Positions 47,721-60,474 of a stretch of 64,000 bases of DNA are shown here, in pieces (position 1 is the first letter of the stretch; every line of letters starts with the position of its first letter). The DNA comes from Ophthalmolycus amberensis. Lineage: Eukaryota; Chordata; Actinopteri; Perciformes; Zoarcidae. The stretch spans positions 371,001-435,000 of the forward strand of contig JAFEUB010000813.1 in the NCBI GenBank assembly GCA_024529925.1, read 5' to 3'. The position numbers and the translations under genes were made by a program. Under the pieces are notes generated by a model. It saw only the letters and a list, made by a program, of their open reading frames with translations. It was not told the origin of the DNA and did no database searches.

Positions 47721-48299
47721 ACAAAAACTAACGGCATGACCACTATCACCTGCTTAAGCACAGCCTCACAAAGCTGCTAGCTTGGCTGCAGACAGTTCAT
47801 CTTGTCAACATTCAGCATGTGGCACAACTTGTTGACTCAGAGCCTTCATAGACTTTACAGATATACACTTGTGAATACCTTGCCACGTCAAAAACTTGAG
47901 CGTACGCAAGTCAGATATGGATCGTTTGACAGAATTTTTCCCTTTCAACTTTTCTGACTGTATATTTTCAGTGAACGTTGTCTGAATGCATTTGGTCTGC
48001 CTTCAGATGTTATCTGTTATCTCCTCTGATTCTTTTTGCTCTTCAAAACAAACATGTTTGAGGGAGAAAGGAGGCAACATCCTATTTGTGATAGGAAGCG
48101 GGAGGGTTGGAATTATCGTCCCAATCTTGACAAGCGGTGGATGCCACTTAAAGAACCGCAATACAGACCTTTTCATTGTCCTCAATTGCAGTTTGAAGAG
48201 GTTTCATCATAGTCATTTCTTTTGTTATTATACTTTGTTGTCGACTGATATTCAATGATACAATGTCGTAAGTTCCACCTATTCTATGCATTTTCACTT
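47721..48299. other. Non-coding, no gene seen
   Basis: Short frames on both strands (for example 47986-48258) are not protein-like. Nothing else recognised. Confidence 0.45.
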
Positions 48300-49790
48300 T
48301 GGCTCACTGGCCTGTTCACTACCTGCACAGGCTTGACCTCAACTCCTCCAATTGTTAATATGAATTTAATATTTTATGATTGAAACTTCATGGCCCTGCA
48401 GTGCTCTCATTAGGAGAACTGTTCCCAAGCCCCGGTGAGAAGCAGAATGACCAATCAGTATTGCCCACTTTCTACTCCAACTGGGCGAATTACCACATGA
48501 AAAGTATTAGGTTCAACTTAATTACATTCAGCTCACAGCTGTAAGGCTATTTCTGAGACATTCAGGAAAGTAATGGCCGGGAGGTCTTTTTCTCTCAGAT
48601 TTCAACTGCATTGTGTTACAGGATGTTTAAATTGACTCTTTGTTTGCTATTGAATTATTAAAATGAAATATTGGTGCTCCACTGCCTGCAACTTCTGTGT
48701 GACAAATCCTCTCTTTCTCCACGAATCAAGTAGTATTATATATTTAAATGTCTTTAATTTCTTTTCATTTTCTCTCAGCAAATCAACATTGAATGAAATC
48801 ACATTCATTTAACTTTGCCCCAGTTAAATCTCTTGGAATTCTGTTGTAATGACGAACATATTTGCATCACATCCCATCGGGAACATGCTCATCACGGACA
48901 CAAACCATCTTATCTCTCGGCCTGCGAGCGTTTTCTCCAGGATGACTAATTCCCTAGTTTATTTCACCTGTCAAACCGCTGGCATTGCCATTATGTTGGA
49001 TTCGTTTCACTCAACTTTCTGTTGTCGTCTGACAAAAAAAGTAAATCTTGTGTAAGCTGTGCAGGCAGGTCTCGGAGACAGTTGGCTAATTGAAGTGAAA
49101 TGGGGCAGATAATAGCTTTTAAAAACATTTCCGCCATTTAATGAGCTTATTATTTACTATGAAAAGGAACATGCCACCTCCACCACCAGCGAGAGCTGCC
49201 ACCCTCTCTAATTCCTTCCTGCTGTGTTGAGACTTGGCATCCATAAATTGCAACGACGAAAGAAATATTATCACAACTAATAAAATGATGCTTAACCCAC
49301 TCTAATACTCAGAGGTCCCCTCCAGGCAAATTGTCTCAAGCCATTCTAGGAAGATGGTAATTAAAAGACAAACTACAGCTTGAATGATATGATCATTTGC
49401 AGAGCTGTGGTCCTCTGCAGAATGCAAATTTAATTTAAAACAAGTAAGTTATTACAGTGTTATGATGTATCAGGCTTTTGATATTTTTTTCCATTAGGAG
49501 TTTGAAATGATGATCCAGTGTCAGCGTTAAAAATGGGGTCACTCATCCATTGGCTTTTTGGTTTTAAAGGCTGTCTGTAGCCTTTCATTTCCGAAGCACT
49601 CTTCATTTACATTCACAGGCTGAGAGCATGTCAATGATGTTGATTTAATTAATTATGTCAGTGCGCTGCGCCAGTATAGCAATAAATTAACCTTCACTTC
49701 CTCCTCTTCTTGAGCAGTGATTTGTTTTCATTGCTGCTCGTCAGGTAATCTCATCCATTTTCTCTTTGTGAGCCTATACCTGACCATGGA
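48300..49790. promoter_or_regulatory. Cluster of candidate conserved non-coding elements
   Basis: The densest run of conserved-looking DNA in the window. Sub-blocks are about 48420-48560 (GACCAATCAGTATTGCCC, CAACTTAATTACATTC), 49080-49260 (GCAGATAATAGC, CCGCCATTTAATGAGC), 49260-49440 (CACAACTAATAAAATGATGC, GGTAATTAAAAGAC, octamer ATGCAAAT at 49422-49429) and 49500-49780 (GTTGATTTAATTAATTATGTC, AGCAATAAATTAACC). There are no simple repeats, mobile-element ends or coding frames. Such clusters typically accompany developmental transcription-factor genes; which gene is targeted cannot be told. Confidence 0.45.
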
Positions 49791-51581
49791 ATTGGACGAC
49801 AGCAGAAAGTAGCATGGGAACTCACAATGAAAAATATCCTGCCGCGGCTTTGATGGCCCAGACCCTAAGGCTTCCTTTTCCGATGACTTAAGTCGGGCAG
49901 TTTACTCAGCGCAGATAACTGGAAGAGCACACCGTACTGTATGTCCTCTCTAATGAGAAGGTTCAGGTCATTCTGTACGCAGCTAGCTAAACCTCAGAGA
50001 ATGGGGCTGCTTGGAGATTTTTTTAAAGTGATTTATGAACTGAAAAGTGCCAATTAGCACAGGACAAACCGGCAACATTATAGACGACGGGAGCAGAGGT
50101 CGCACCGGTGAACTTGACCGCTGATGGCTCCATCGATCAAGAAAGGATTTTAGTCTCAGAATGAATCATGCCGTCGTTGTGTTTGCCACCAGAGCACAGG
50201 AGAACTGGGTCAACTGGATGACGGAGTGTGTGTGGCACTGGGCCTCATCCGAGATGGCTTTTGAAGCTTTTGATAGGTCGAAACGGATCACTGTCATTGT
50301 TGTGTACCATCGTGGTTCTGATCTCCCGACTTCAAAATGACGAGAGCGAGAGAATAAAAGATAATGGGCAATCAATCCGCTCCCCCGTGACAGCTGGAAG
50401 AAAGCTGCATTTGAGTAGAAACAAAGGTCTGAACACAGGATTTATATAAGCTTCTTCATCTGCACGGCATTGCCTGAGAAAAGAAAAAAATATATATTTA
50501 TATATGTCTTCAGTAGTGCCTGGCAACAGAACCTGACCTTGTCACATTGATAGCGAGCCAGCAACCAAGCCTGGAGGTGTCACCCACTGACAGCCTTACC
50601 AAAGATTAAAATCCTCCCACTTTTATTTTTATTTTTTCTAAAACACCCACCCTCGTTCAGCTCCCTCCCTACCCCCAAAACACCCACTCCTCCTCAGTTG
50701 TATTTATCATCTGGTACTTATTTCATATTTCCACTGACACATACAAAAAATAATGTCTGCTTTGGAGCAATTAATGGTGGCATGTTGTTCCCCTTCTATG
50801 CTATGCACGTTGTGTATGAATACCCAAAAGGTCAGTGGAGGCATTTATGGGCCTGGTCCTCCATTACTCATTCTGAGTGTGTAGTTTGACACTTGTGTCC
50901 CTCGTGGCACCCCCTGGGACTCATTTTTCTTTCCAAAGAGATGCATGGATGCAAACCTGCAGCAGGGCAGGACTTTTACAGCAACCCAAGTGCTTCCATT
51001 ATAAGAAGTCGGCGGTGTTTGCTTGTGTGTGTATTGATGCAATTCGTCATGAAGAGTTGCTTCTTGTGAGGGCAGATGACAGGTGGTGTTGATCAAGTTG
51101 GCAGCTAAGATGTCGGTGTGTGCCCCTCTATCTGGTTCACAAGCAGGTGGCCACTGACACTTACATTTTGTGATGGATACAGAGTGAGCACTTGAACAAG
51201 GAAAATGGAAGCATCAGTTAATTCAAGGATACAGTTGGCAATAGGCAATATTTGTATTTTACTGTCAACAAATGCTGTGAAAAGACCAAAGGCAACAATG
51301 TGTTAAGTCTCTAAATACTATCAAGCCTCTCTAACCTTTCTGTAGCTCTCAGCCCAAAAGATATTTTTATTCCGACTGAAGACAAATCTCAAATACAGGG
51401 CACAAATAGTTCAATCTTAAAGCAGCTGGACCTGTTCCACCCTACTCTGGAGTGGAAAACCAGGCTGTACGAACATGCTTAATGCTATTGAGCCCCATGA
51501 CACTACTCATTCACGAGTCCATTTCGCTAGACCATAATTCCTGCTTTGTAAAAGAAAACAAAAGCCCAAACGGAGAATCAA
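49791..51581. other. Non-coding, no gene seen
   Basis: No supported gene. A short A-rich/TATAT patch lies near 50482-50505. The region 49790-50160 is complex and could be conserved, but motif density is lower than upstream. Nothing else recognised. Confidence 0.4.
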
Positions 51582-51822
51582 ATGTCCGAAGCACCCGCTG
51601 GTCCTCTGAAAACAGACGTCCCGGACTACACAAAGCTACCGACACATTATCTCGCTCCTGAATGGGAGATGAAGAGCCATGTTCTTCAGACACGCCCCCT
51701 TGAGAGTCTCACCAGCGAGGATTTGGTGTTTCTGCTTTTTTACTGTCTTGAAAACGTACCGAACCGTGGCACCACTGTATCGTATTTAACCGAGAATGTT
51801 GTGAACCTGTTACACCCCTAGT
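51582..51822 (+). mobile_element. Truncated hAT DNA transposon with 3' terminal inverted repeat
   Basis: The right edge reads GTGAACCTGTTACACCCCTA. On the other strand this is TAGGGGTGTAACAGGTTCAC, close to the CAGGGGTGTAAC-type terminus common in fish hAT elements, with GTACCGAACCGTGGC just inside, also typical of these ends. A transposase fragment lies immediately upstream. No left terminus was found, so the copy is truncated and the 8-bp duplication cannot be checked. The left limit given here is the start of the recognisable frame, not a proven boundary. Confidence 0.6.
51600..51710 (+). pseudogene. hAT (ZBED-like) transposase fragment
   Basis: The frame opening at 51582 encodes HYLAPEWEMKSHVLQTRPL at residues 22-40, which matches the well-known hAT transposase segment usually written 'T.HYI..EWE..S.VLQTR' found in the catalytic core of ZBED/Ac-like enzymes; the preceding LKTDVPDYT resembles the 'LTTD.WTS' stretch. 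Only about 35 residues are recognisable, compared with 500-700 in an intact transposase. The frame then runs into non-coding terminal sequence. It is a dead internal-deletion remnant. Family assignment is from motif memory. Confidence 0.55.
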
Positions 51823-52239
51823 ACACACACGTCAGACTTAAATTCAAATAGTGATTCAAATGATTGTTTGAATTGGTTAATTTCTCAGAAAGTGGTAGAA
51901 TAAGACCCGTCAAAGTCTTGTTTTAGGCAATTTATTGACAAGCATGAGTGGGAGCTAATTAAAGATAAAAAAATTGCTGAAATCTCGAAAAAAAATCCAT
52001 AGACACTAAATGCATGATACCACATGGTAATATATTAATTTGATCTGTGATGTCTTCCCAATAAATACCCTCATTCAACATTTTAATATCATCCCAAAGA
52101 ACCCTCCAACGGAATAGGAAATCAAAGATTTGGATACAAGCTTAGATTAAAAATTAAACAAGGAAATAGTTCCCACATAGAAAATATAATGCTGCAATAG
52201 GCTGCTTGGAATTCAAAAAAAAAAAAATGGGGTTGCTGT
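51823..52239. other. Non-coding spacer
   Basis: AT-rich, with A runs near 51990 and 52216. Nothing recognised. Confidence 0.5.
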
Positions 52240-52860
<621 letters not shown>

Positions 52861-54319
52861 AACAAATCCACGAAGAGGCAGTGAAGTACACGACGTAGAG
52901 ATTGGCTTGTTTGTGACACTGCACAAGTGGGATCAGGGATGTCAGCCACACAGTAAATCTGCTGAAATCAGAGCCTAGAGGTGACGGATGAAAGGGCAGT
53001 CCAAGACAGATCCACCTAAAAACAACCACCTCCCTGTCACGATGGAAGCCAAGCCTTGATTTAGCACAACAACACTCTTTTTGTATTGGTGAACTACTTT
53101 AGTTAAAATCACCCAATTTGGACAGATGTATGACGAGCTGTCAAGAGTAATTAACAAAAGCTTCATTGTTACCCTGCTGTAAATTGGCAGTGCTGTCCAA
53201 AATGACTCCACATGAGCAATTGCACAAGGTCAATGGAAAGACGTCTTTATATAATAAAATTGTTTGTACAGAGTGGAGGAGGGATCCCTCTTACTCATCC
53301 AAATCAAGCGTCTATGGATCAAGGGTGTATACTGTAACAAACCCTGAATTAAATTTGTGATTTGCAATTTTAGGCTATTTAGATGAAATTTCCTTAAAGT
53401 GGATGCTAATGGGAACTGATTCACTCTTTGTGGCCCAAACTGAGGCAATGACGTGTCAACATTACTCAACTTGCATGAAAAAAAGGTCTACATATCCCAT
53501 AGCTGTAAGTATGGTCATAGCTATGAAGCAATTTTACACACAACTACAGGTGTATAAACACAGAAATCATACTTATATGCAATACGTATATTGCAATCCA
53601 ATATTAGGAGATACAATTGAAAACCGTTGACGCTCTGCAATTTGTGCTGTTTGATGTCATCTTGGATTTCTAACACCAATGATGATAATGTCATCAGTTG
53701 CATTAGTATTGTGTCACTTGGCCAGCACTGTATATTAACAGGTATCTGTGTAGTGTCATGTTAGCATGGCTGCTACACCTGGGTGTCCTCAAGCTTTCAG
53801 CAGAAGTCTACTATCTTTTTATGTAGTAGGTGAACCAGAGTGAAATAAAGAGCAAATTACATTGAGTCTAACTCAAACTCATTAACTCAAAAATGGTGTG
53901 AGCTATTGTTGGTCAGGAGATAAAGACACACATGGGTCATCCTTGAACCAAAATCCTTTTTAACTACTATATGTGGTATTATGTATGTAGTATGTAGTAT
54001 ATGTAGCAAACAGTGCATGTTACCGTGTCCTTCACTCATTGTCAGTATGTTGATTTGAAAAATATGAAATGTCCTCACACAGAACATGTTAAGAGAGCCT
54101 TTGAGTGAGATGTATCGTCTCACCCGCAGAATGACACATCAAGGGAAATCTCACTATTGCAGCAAATTCATTTCAAGTTAAATTGAATCTTCCTGAAACA
54201 CAACTGATATTCTATGCCTCCTTGTGGTGCTTAAGTGTTTTAGCACTCGACACGTGTGCTCTTTGTCAATTTTGTTGCTTAAATATCACCACATTAGGCA
54301 TTTTATTACGATAAAACAG
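52861..54319. other. Non-coding, no gene seen
   Basis: Only chance-length frames. A run of overlapping TATGTAGT-type units lies near 53975-54006. Nothing else recognised. Confidence 0.5.
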
Positions 54320-54670
54320 TTGAACAAATGCTAGTCGGCCATCTGGGATGCCTGTTGATTCCTGCTGGAGCCATTAGCCTCCCAGTCAGATCTATCTCCG
54401 GCCATCAAGGAACCAGCAGACACTTGCTGTCAGAGGCCAGAGCAACATGGATCCATTGTAATTGCGTCCTGCGTGACGTTAATGACTTTTTCAGGCAAAG
54501 TGGCCGTCGTCGTTTCATATTCTGACAGAGATATGTCAATGACCTTGCCACGCACATATGCAAATTGGGGGACGAGACAGCCGTCTTTATGGATGAGCTC
54601 GTCCTCCTTAAATGCCTGTAAAATAAGGGTGCAGCCTGATTTTACAGAGGTGAATTAAACCTTGTTGCAA
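54320..54670. promoter_or_regulatory. Candidate conserved non-coding element
   Basis: GC-balanced, complex sequence with GGAGCCATTAGCC near 54367, CCATTGTAATTGCGTCC near 54452, GACGTTAATGAC near 54475, an octamer ATGCAAAT at 54558-54565 and GTCTTTATGGATG near 54582. The composition differs from the AT-rich flanks. Two overlapping frames (54328-54525, 54473-54658) are not protein-like. Enhancer role inferred. Confidence 0.45.
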
Positions 54671-54900
54671 CTATGAGCAATTCCATTATGTAATGTAAGC
54701 TATATGTTTGAATGAATTGCACTTATATGCCATGTTTGTGCGTACCCATTTACATTTGATTTGTTTGTGTTGATTGCCATTTGTTAATATTTAAAAGCTG
54801 TGGATACCAAACATTTGCATTAATTGGTCACCACTAAGAATTAGAGTGCAGCACTTAGATAACACAGTGATTTGCTCACCGCAAATGGCAGGTCTGATAC
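54671..54900. other. Non-coding spacer
   Basis: Nothing recognised. Confidence 0.5.
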
Positions 54901-54943
54901 ACATGAATAAAGAATGTGCTTCCACATGAATAAAGAATGTGCT
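54901..54943. repeat. 23-bp tandem duplication
   Basis: ACATGAATAAAGAATGTGCT occurs at 54901-54920 and again, identically, at 54924-54943, a period of 23 bases. Each copy is itself bounded by ACAT and ATGT. Confidence 0.95.
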
Positions 54944-57119
54944 ATATGTACGCCCATATCAGTTATGCTGATACATACAAATAAGCTGCTCTGTATGGCA
55001 GCATGCCATGTCTAATAGCGTGGTCATCATTGGAACAGGAACTTCATTCATTTCCTGTAAACACAAAGTCACCAAGGAAACTAAGAAACATGAGAGAGAA
55101 TGAGCAAATGCTGCCTTTGAAAGCATTCTGCCTCTTTACACCATTTAACCAAAAGATGTCAAAGTGAGAATTATCAAAAGGTTAAATAAAAAAAAAAAGT
55201 ATTGCTTCCAAAGTATGAATTCATGTTTGACTTCAGTCTTATTTTTGAGTGATGCAGACACGCATTTTATAATATTAGTTTGACTCATGCATATTTAAGT
55301 TTGCATCATATGCTCTCAAGCATATAATATGACGCAGACTTCAGCTTAGCTGCTGATATTCTATACCTTCTGAACTTTTTCATCCCCATTTCACCAAATG
55401 TAAAAACTTGAATTTATGATAAAAAAAGAGCAGATGTTAATGAGTTTGTGGACATCTTTAAGCAATAATAACGACTTAATCTATCTTGCAACACGCAGAC
55501 ACATGCTAATGTCAAACATTGAAACATATCGTATGTTCATTTGCTCATGACGAGACAAGATTTTAGCATTTAAATGGCGTTCCAGATACGCTAGAGGTTG
55601 TCTTTGGAGGTGTCTGAGAAAACGTCATCAGTCATTAGGACACAGTCCATGAAACACAATGCTCCATTTCAGCTCGAGTGTTTCCTTTAGGGAATTACAG
55701 GGATCGTTCAAGTTGACTGGATTCAGCCGCCAACAGTAAATTGTTCGCTCTGAGGAATGAATCAGGGCGGCTCGAATATTCTTCAGACTGTGAGGAAAAA
55801 TGTCACTGAAACTCTGCATGCTCTGTTTTAGAAGGTGTAATTGGACAGATTCACAGACATGCGAGTCTGCTGAAGGCTTTGAGTTTCCAAATTCACAGTT
55901 AGTAGGGCGAAGACATGGACTGTTTGCTAACAAAAAATGATGCAGCACATTGAAGGCCAGATGAAAGCCTCAGAGACATTAAATTTAAAACTGATCGTCT
56001 TTGAAGAAAAAACAGACCGATGTTTAAGTCTTTAAAATAATCTCATTTTCATAATCACCCTGGCCTTGACTCATTGCTTGGCACAAATACATTTACATCA
56101 GGAGCCCTCCGGACATCAAAGAGTTATGAAACCACATTTGGGAAATTATTTTAGAAGGACATGGGGTCCTTATTCTGAACAGAACCGCACACTGAAGGCT
56201 ATTCAAATTATAATAAGTTTTGGACTCCATCAAAGCACTGTTGTGTAAATCTACAGTACAATAACCATTTTCTTCTGAATAATTAAATACACAATATGTT
56301 GTAAAAAGGCCTCAAAAGACTTTCCAGTGTGTCTTTATTCCTACTGCTTTTATTTAAGGGCATTTGGTACTTATCCATTTTGTCCTTCTAGAGATGTTTG
56401 TAATTGCACCTGCGCTCTGGTTGTTGGAACACTATTTTTCCTTCTGGTTAAAATGTATGCGTGCCCATTTTACCCATCTCCAGGCTCCGAGTGTTATATT
56501 AGTGCCATCTCGGCACTTCCAGGTCCAGACCCTGCCAAGGTCACTTGGCCTGAGCTGCAGTTGACGGCTCCCAGACAGCCAGGCCAGATGGTCGCCTCTG
56601 CACACATTACCTTCTGCTGATACCACTCTGAAGGTGAGGCCATCACGAAGTGACATTCGAAAGCCTAGTAGAGTTTCAGCTGTCAGATGTAGAGATCTGT
56701 AATACTGAACCAACTGTGACCAATCAAAATGAAGAGGAGAGCCGTTTCCCCGGGCTACTAAGCTCCTAAAATGTCCATTGATGCTTCACTGATGGAGCAT
56801 GCAGAGGAATTATTGACGTAATTGTCACTTATGTCCGTTGTAAGTTAAAGGCTAATTGTGCTACTTCTGTGTTTTGCTGCTGTACCAATTGATTTTACAG
56901 GTTAGAAGTGGTCCAGCTGTCTTCAATCTTCAACTTTTGTAACATATAATCTAACATAGAAGTGAAAATTGGTCATGCTTTTAGGTGTTGACATATTTCT
57001 TCTGTGCTCTTCAATTGAAAATACCAAATATGCGGTATATTGCACATGGCATACACATTATGGAACAGTTTAGTAGAGCAGCGGTTTGCATTAAAGGGTA
57101 ACTTCTGTATTTGTCTGTG
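54944..57119. other. Non-coding; candidate conserved patch near 55560-55960
   Basis: The patch 55560-55960 is complex and repeat-free and could be a conserved element; a 106-codon minus-strand frame inside it resembles no protein. Overlapping frames at 56327-56713 on both strands are also unrecognised. No mobile-element ends seen. Confidence 0.35.
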
Positions 57120-60100
57120 TGACTAGGGGTTGTGTCTGACAACCCAAAAGAAAGGACCCTACAGAGAATTAAGACAATATTTTTTTTCATTTTTCGCTTG
57201 ACCCAGACGTTTTTTTATTGCGTCTCACCAAGCCTGGTTTTGAAATCTCGCGATTCAGTCGAAGCATATTGCGGGTGCAGAATTGCCCAGAGAGATTATA
57301 TTGCAACCTTTTTCCTCGCTCAACACTGGACCAAATTTAAAAAAAAATGTTCTCCCCATTAGTCACTTGGACACTTACCCTTTTGAGTGTGACAACCTAC
57401 AGCTGGCATTAAATGTATCACATATAGTGACATTTGGCTGAGTCAAAAGCTCCCACCCATGTGTTCAGCTTTTGACAGTGACGCTAACATCCCTGCATCT
57501 GGGCTGCTCATCTTGCTATTACAGCTACTGTAGCTCTGCATGATGGTTGTTGGATGTTAGTCTTAATCTTTATTAATCTAGAATTATCAAACAGGCCTAT
57601 TCATATGTCTAAAACTCAATTCAAGTCATCACAGAAGAACATGTACAGTATATATCAAGATGAAGATCCCCCATGTAGTAGGAAAGACTTTCATAAAAGA
57701 TGAACTCAATCGTTCAGATGGTGGAAACCAAACAGAGCTAAAAGGAGAGCGGATATTAGACTACAGATGGCCAGAAACACAACTTTAATGTATCGCTGAT
57801 GCTGCTCTGTATCAGCCGGATGTCTAAATGTGGTGCCGTTTGGTTCGCCAGATCAATTTAAAAGGTGATATGTCTTTTTGCTGACAGCATATTGTTGCTG
57901 CCTCCATGTGGCCAAATCCGTTATTGCAGGTTTAAGATTTTCTTTGTCAGTTTTCTGATTCAATGTCACTTTTTCTTTAAAATGTATGATATCAAATTAC
58001 CCCACACTACATCTGGAATTACCCATTTTCACACAGAACCACATATTGTGGGATGGGAGCTTTTTTGTTTCGTGCCCTCTATAGCATGTTAATAAAGCCA
58101 TGGTGAACTCCATCATTTACTGCAATGATGACTGTTTTTTAAAGCTTTTATTTTTCACTCTTTTTATTTCATTTATATATTTTACCCCGCACTTGTGACT
58201 CCATGTTATGTTCACCGCTCATCACCCTTTCACCGTTCGTAACACCAAGTAGGAAACATGAAACTCTACTGAGCCAAAATGTGCAGCAAACGCAGCAGCC
58301 CTAATTGAATCTGTGAAAAACAAGGACATGGTAATGAGGTGGGTGTATGAAAGAAATGCATCTAGGAGGTGTCCGCTTAGGTCTCAGCTCATTATGTCTT
58401 GATCTCTGAAAGCTATAGGCTGTCGCAGTCACAAGCTAACCCCGCAGTGCTCCCCATTTAAATGACCACTCTATGTCTACTCTCTGTATTTCTCTGCCAC
58501 TTTGGTCAAGACAAGAGGCGATGGGATATGCTTTTGAACGTCATATAATTACCGTGGAATAATCAGGCCATTTAACATTCGTCTTTCCTTTTGTCCAACA
58601 TGTACAAAGGCTTAAGGATGGCTAATTGGGCAAGGGGGCTTACCCAAATGGTGCAGACTTAAGAAGAAAAGTAGCTTTCAACATAGGGCGATATGAAAGG
58701 CTTACGTCCTAGACTCAATAATTGTCTGATAACATTGAGACCACTCTTTTAGCTTTTGGAGAAAGGCTCCAGCAAGGAAAACCTGGCTGAGCGCAGCTTG
58801 CAGTCACTGTGTCGCTTTTTGAGGAAAGACTGCCTGCAGCCCAAGATAAAATGACGGGAGGTGACAAATTCATAACGGCTTTGTGTTCCTACAATTCAGA
58901 GGGATTCTGGGCTTGGCTGGGAATAAGGTGACACGGCTGACAGGGATTTCATCGGGCTGAACTTGCCACACACTGCGGCAAGGAGACAATCCTCGACAAG
59001 ATGCGTCTTGGAAAGTCAGAGGAAGAATTTTTTTTTTTTCCCTGTTTTGTCCACTGACTGAACCAAAGATAAGTCCTACAGTGTGGTAGATAGGACATTA
59101 AAATACTTATTAAAAACAAGAAATTAAATATCAAGTATTGACGTATTAAAAAATGCTTGGCATTGTGATTGTGTTACAAATTGTAACAACTTGATTTAGA
59201 CTTTAGGTCACTTGGACAAGCAGCATGGGTTCATAAAAAATAAATAAATAAAAGCTGAATCTCAAGTGTTAAAGTCTCCCTCAGCCCACTGTCAAAATTA
59301 TTTCTTTGTCCAAACGCTGAATTTAAATACTTTTGGGATTGTACCATTGGTATCAGCTTTCAGGGAGATTAAAACAACAAAGGTGAAGTGAAACTTGTCT
59401 TTGTACAGTGTATTGAAACAAATTCTGCAAATGGAAAGGAAGCCAAAACCGTGTTAAGCTACTCCCTAAACATTTATATTACCTATCAACCCCTCATGTT
59501 TTGGCCAACTTGGTGGACTCCAGTGAGGATCAGCTGCATAACATTTTGCTGAGAGTGATTGCAGTGCCACGTCACCTGGGCTCAATTAGGAAGAGAACTT
59601 CAGAGGAAAAAACTATCTTCTTACCAAAAGCCAGTTTGAAACAATTAAGCAAAACAATAAAAGGAAAACCAAAATTGCAAGTCACGTATCTGAAATTACT
59701 GTTTTTTTTCAGTAGTGTTGCTGAAATCAAAATAGGAATACCAAATCAAACATTGACTGAAAAATATACACACACAATACAAAATGTAATATGGTGTCAA
59801 AATGACCTTTACCTGACAGTCAGTTGTTCTCTGTCGCACAAAAAACAAACAACACGAGGATGCATGCTTATTGTCGCATAAAAACATTTGAAAAAATTAC
59901 AATTGAAAAAATTAGTTTTGGACCACCTTATACATTTACTGCATTGGATGATATGGTAGTGCAATAACTGGCAGCTGACCAGCTAGAATACTTAATGAAT
60001 CCAGAACAGAGAAAGTGACATCCTTGGCTGTGGAAATGAGCTGACTTTTTCAGTTTCACAGTATTGGTTTTTTATTTCCTTGTATGTGATGCTTTAAGGC

Positions 60101-60460
60101 TTCATCCTCCTGTAACGTGAGGATCATGGACTCCGCTTGTATTCAGAACTGTAAGCTCTAAACCAGAAACTGCTTAGATGCTAAAATTGCCAAATTCTCT
60201 TCTCTGCTTCTCAAACTATCCGGCATGCTTTCAGGATGTACCGGGTGAATGTGAGCCTTATTAGTGTGTCCTCAGTTCCTTTAAAGCTCTTCTCCCATCA
60301 GTCACTGAACTTGATGACACCAAAAAAAAACAAGAAATACATATCCACCTGCCAGCAATTGTGCAGCTTCCTGGAATATGTGCTTTGAAGATTTAAAAAA
60401 AGGAATACGAGACAGAGAAAGCACAATTATGCACATTCTCCTACCCTCATCCCCTGACGT
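57120..60460. other. Non-coding; no gene seen
   Basis: A short inverted pair GGGTTGT/ACAACCC lies near 57127-57146. Patches near 58300-58560 and 58740-58960 are complex but undistinguished. A T homopolymer of about 11 lies near 59028. The 126-codon frame at 59501-59881 is lysine- and leucine-rich low-quality sequence without domains. Confidence 0.4.
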
Positions 60461-60474
60461 CCCCCCCCCCCCCC
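60461..60474. repeat. Poly-C tract, 14 C
   Basis: Uninterrupted run of 14 cytosines in a CT/CA-rich neighbourhood. Confidence 0.95.

Noticed and set aside
57865..58092. 75-codon frame with hydrophobic stretches
   Set aside because: Phenylalanine-rich from T runs; no recognisable membrane protein or exon boundaries.
59501..59881. 126-codon plus-strand open frame
   Set aside because: Compositionally driven by AT-rich DNA, with a poly-F stretch from a T run; no domain.
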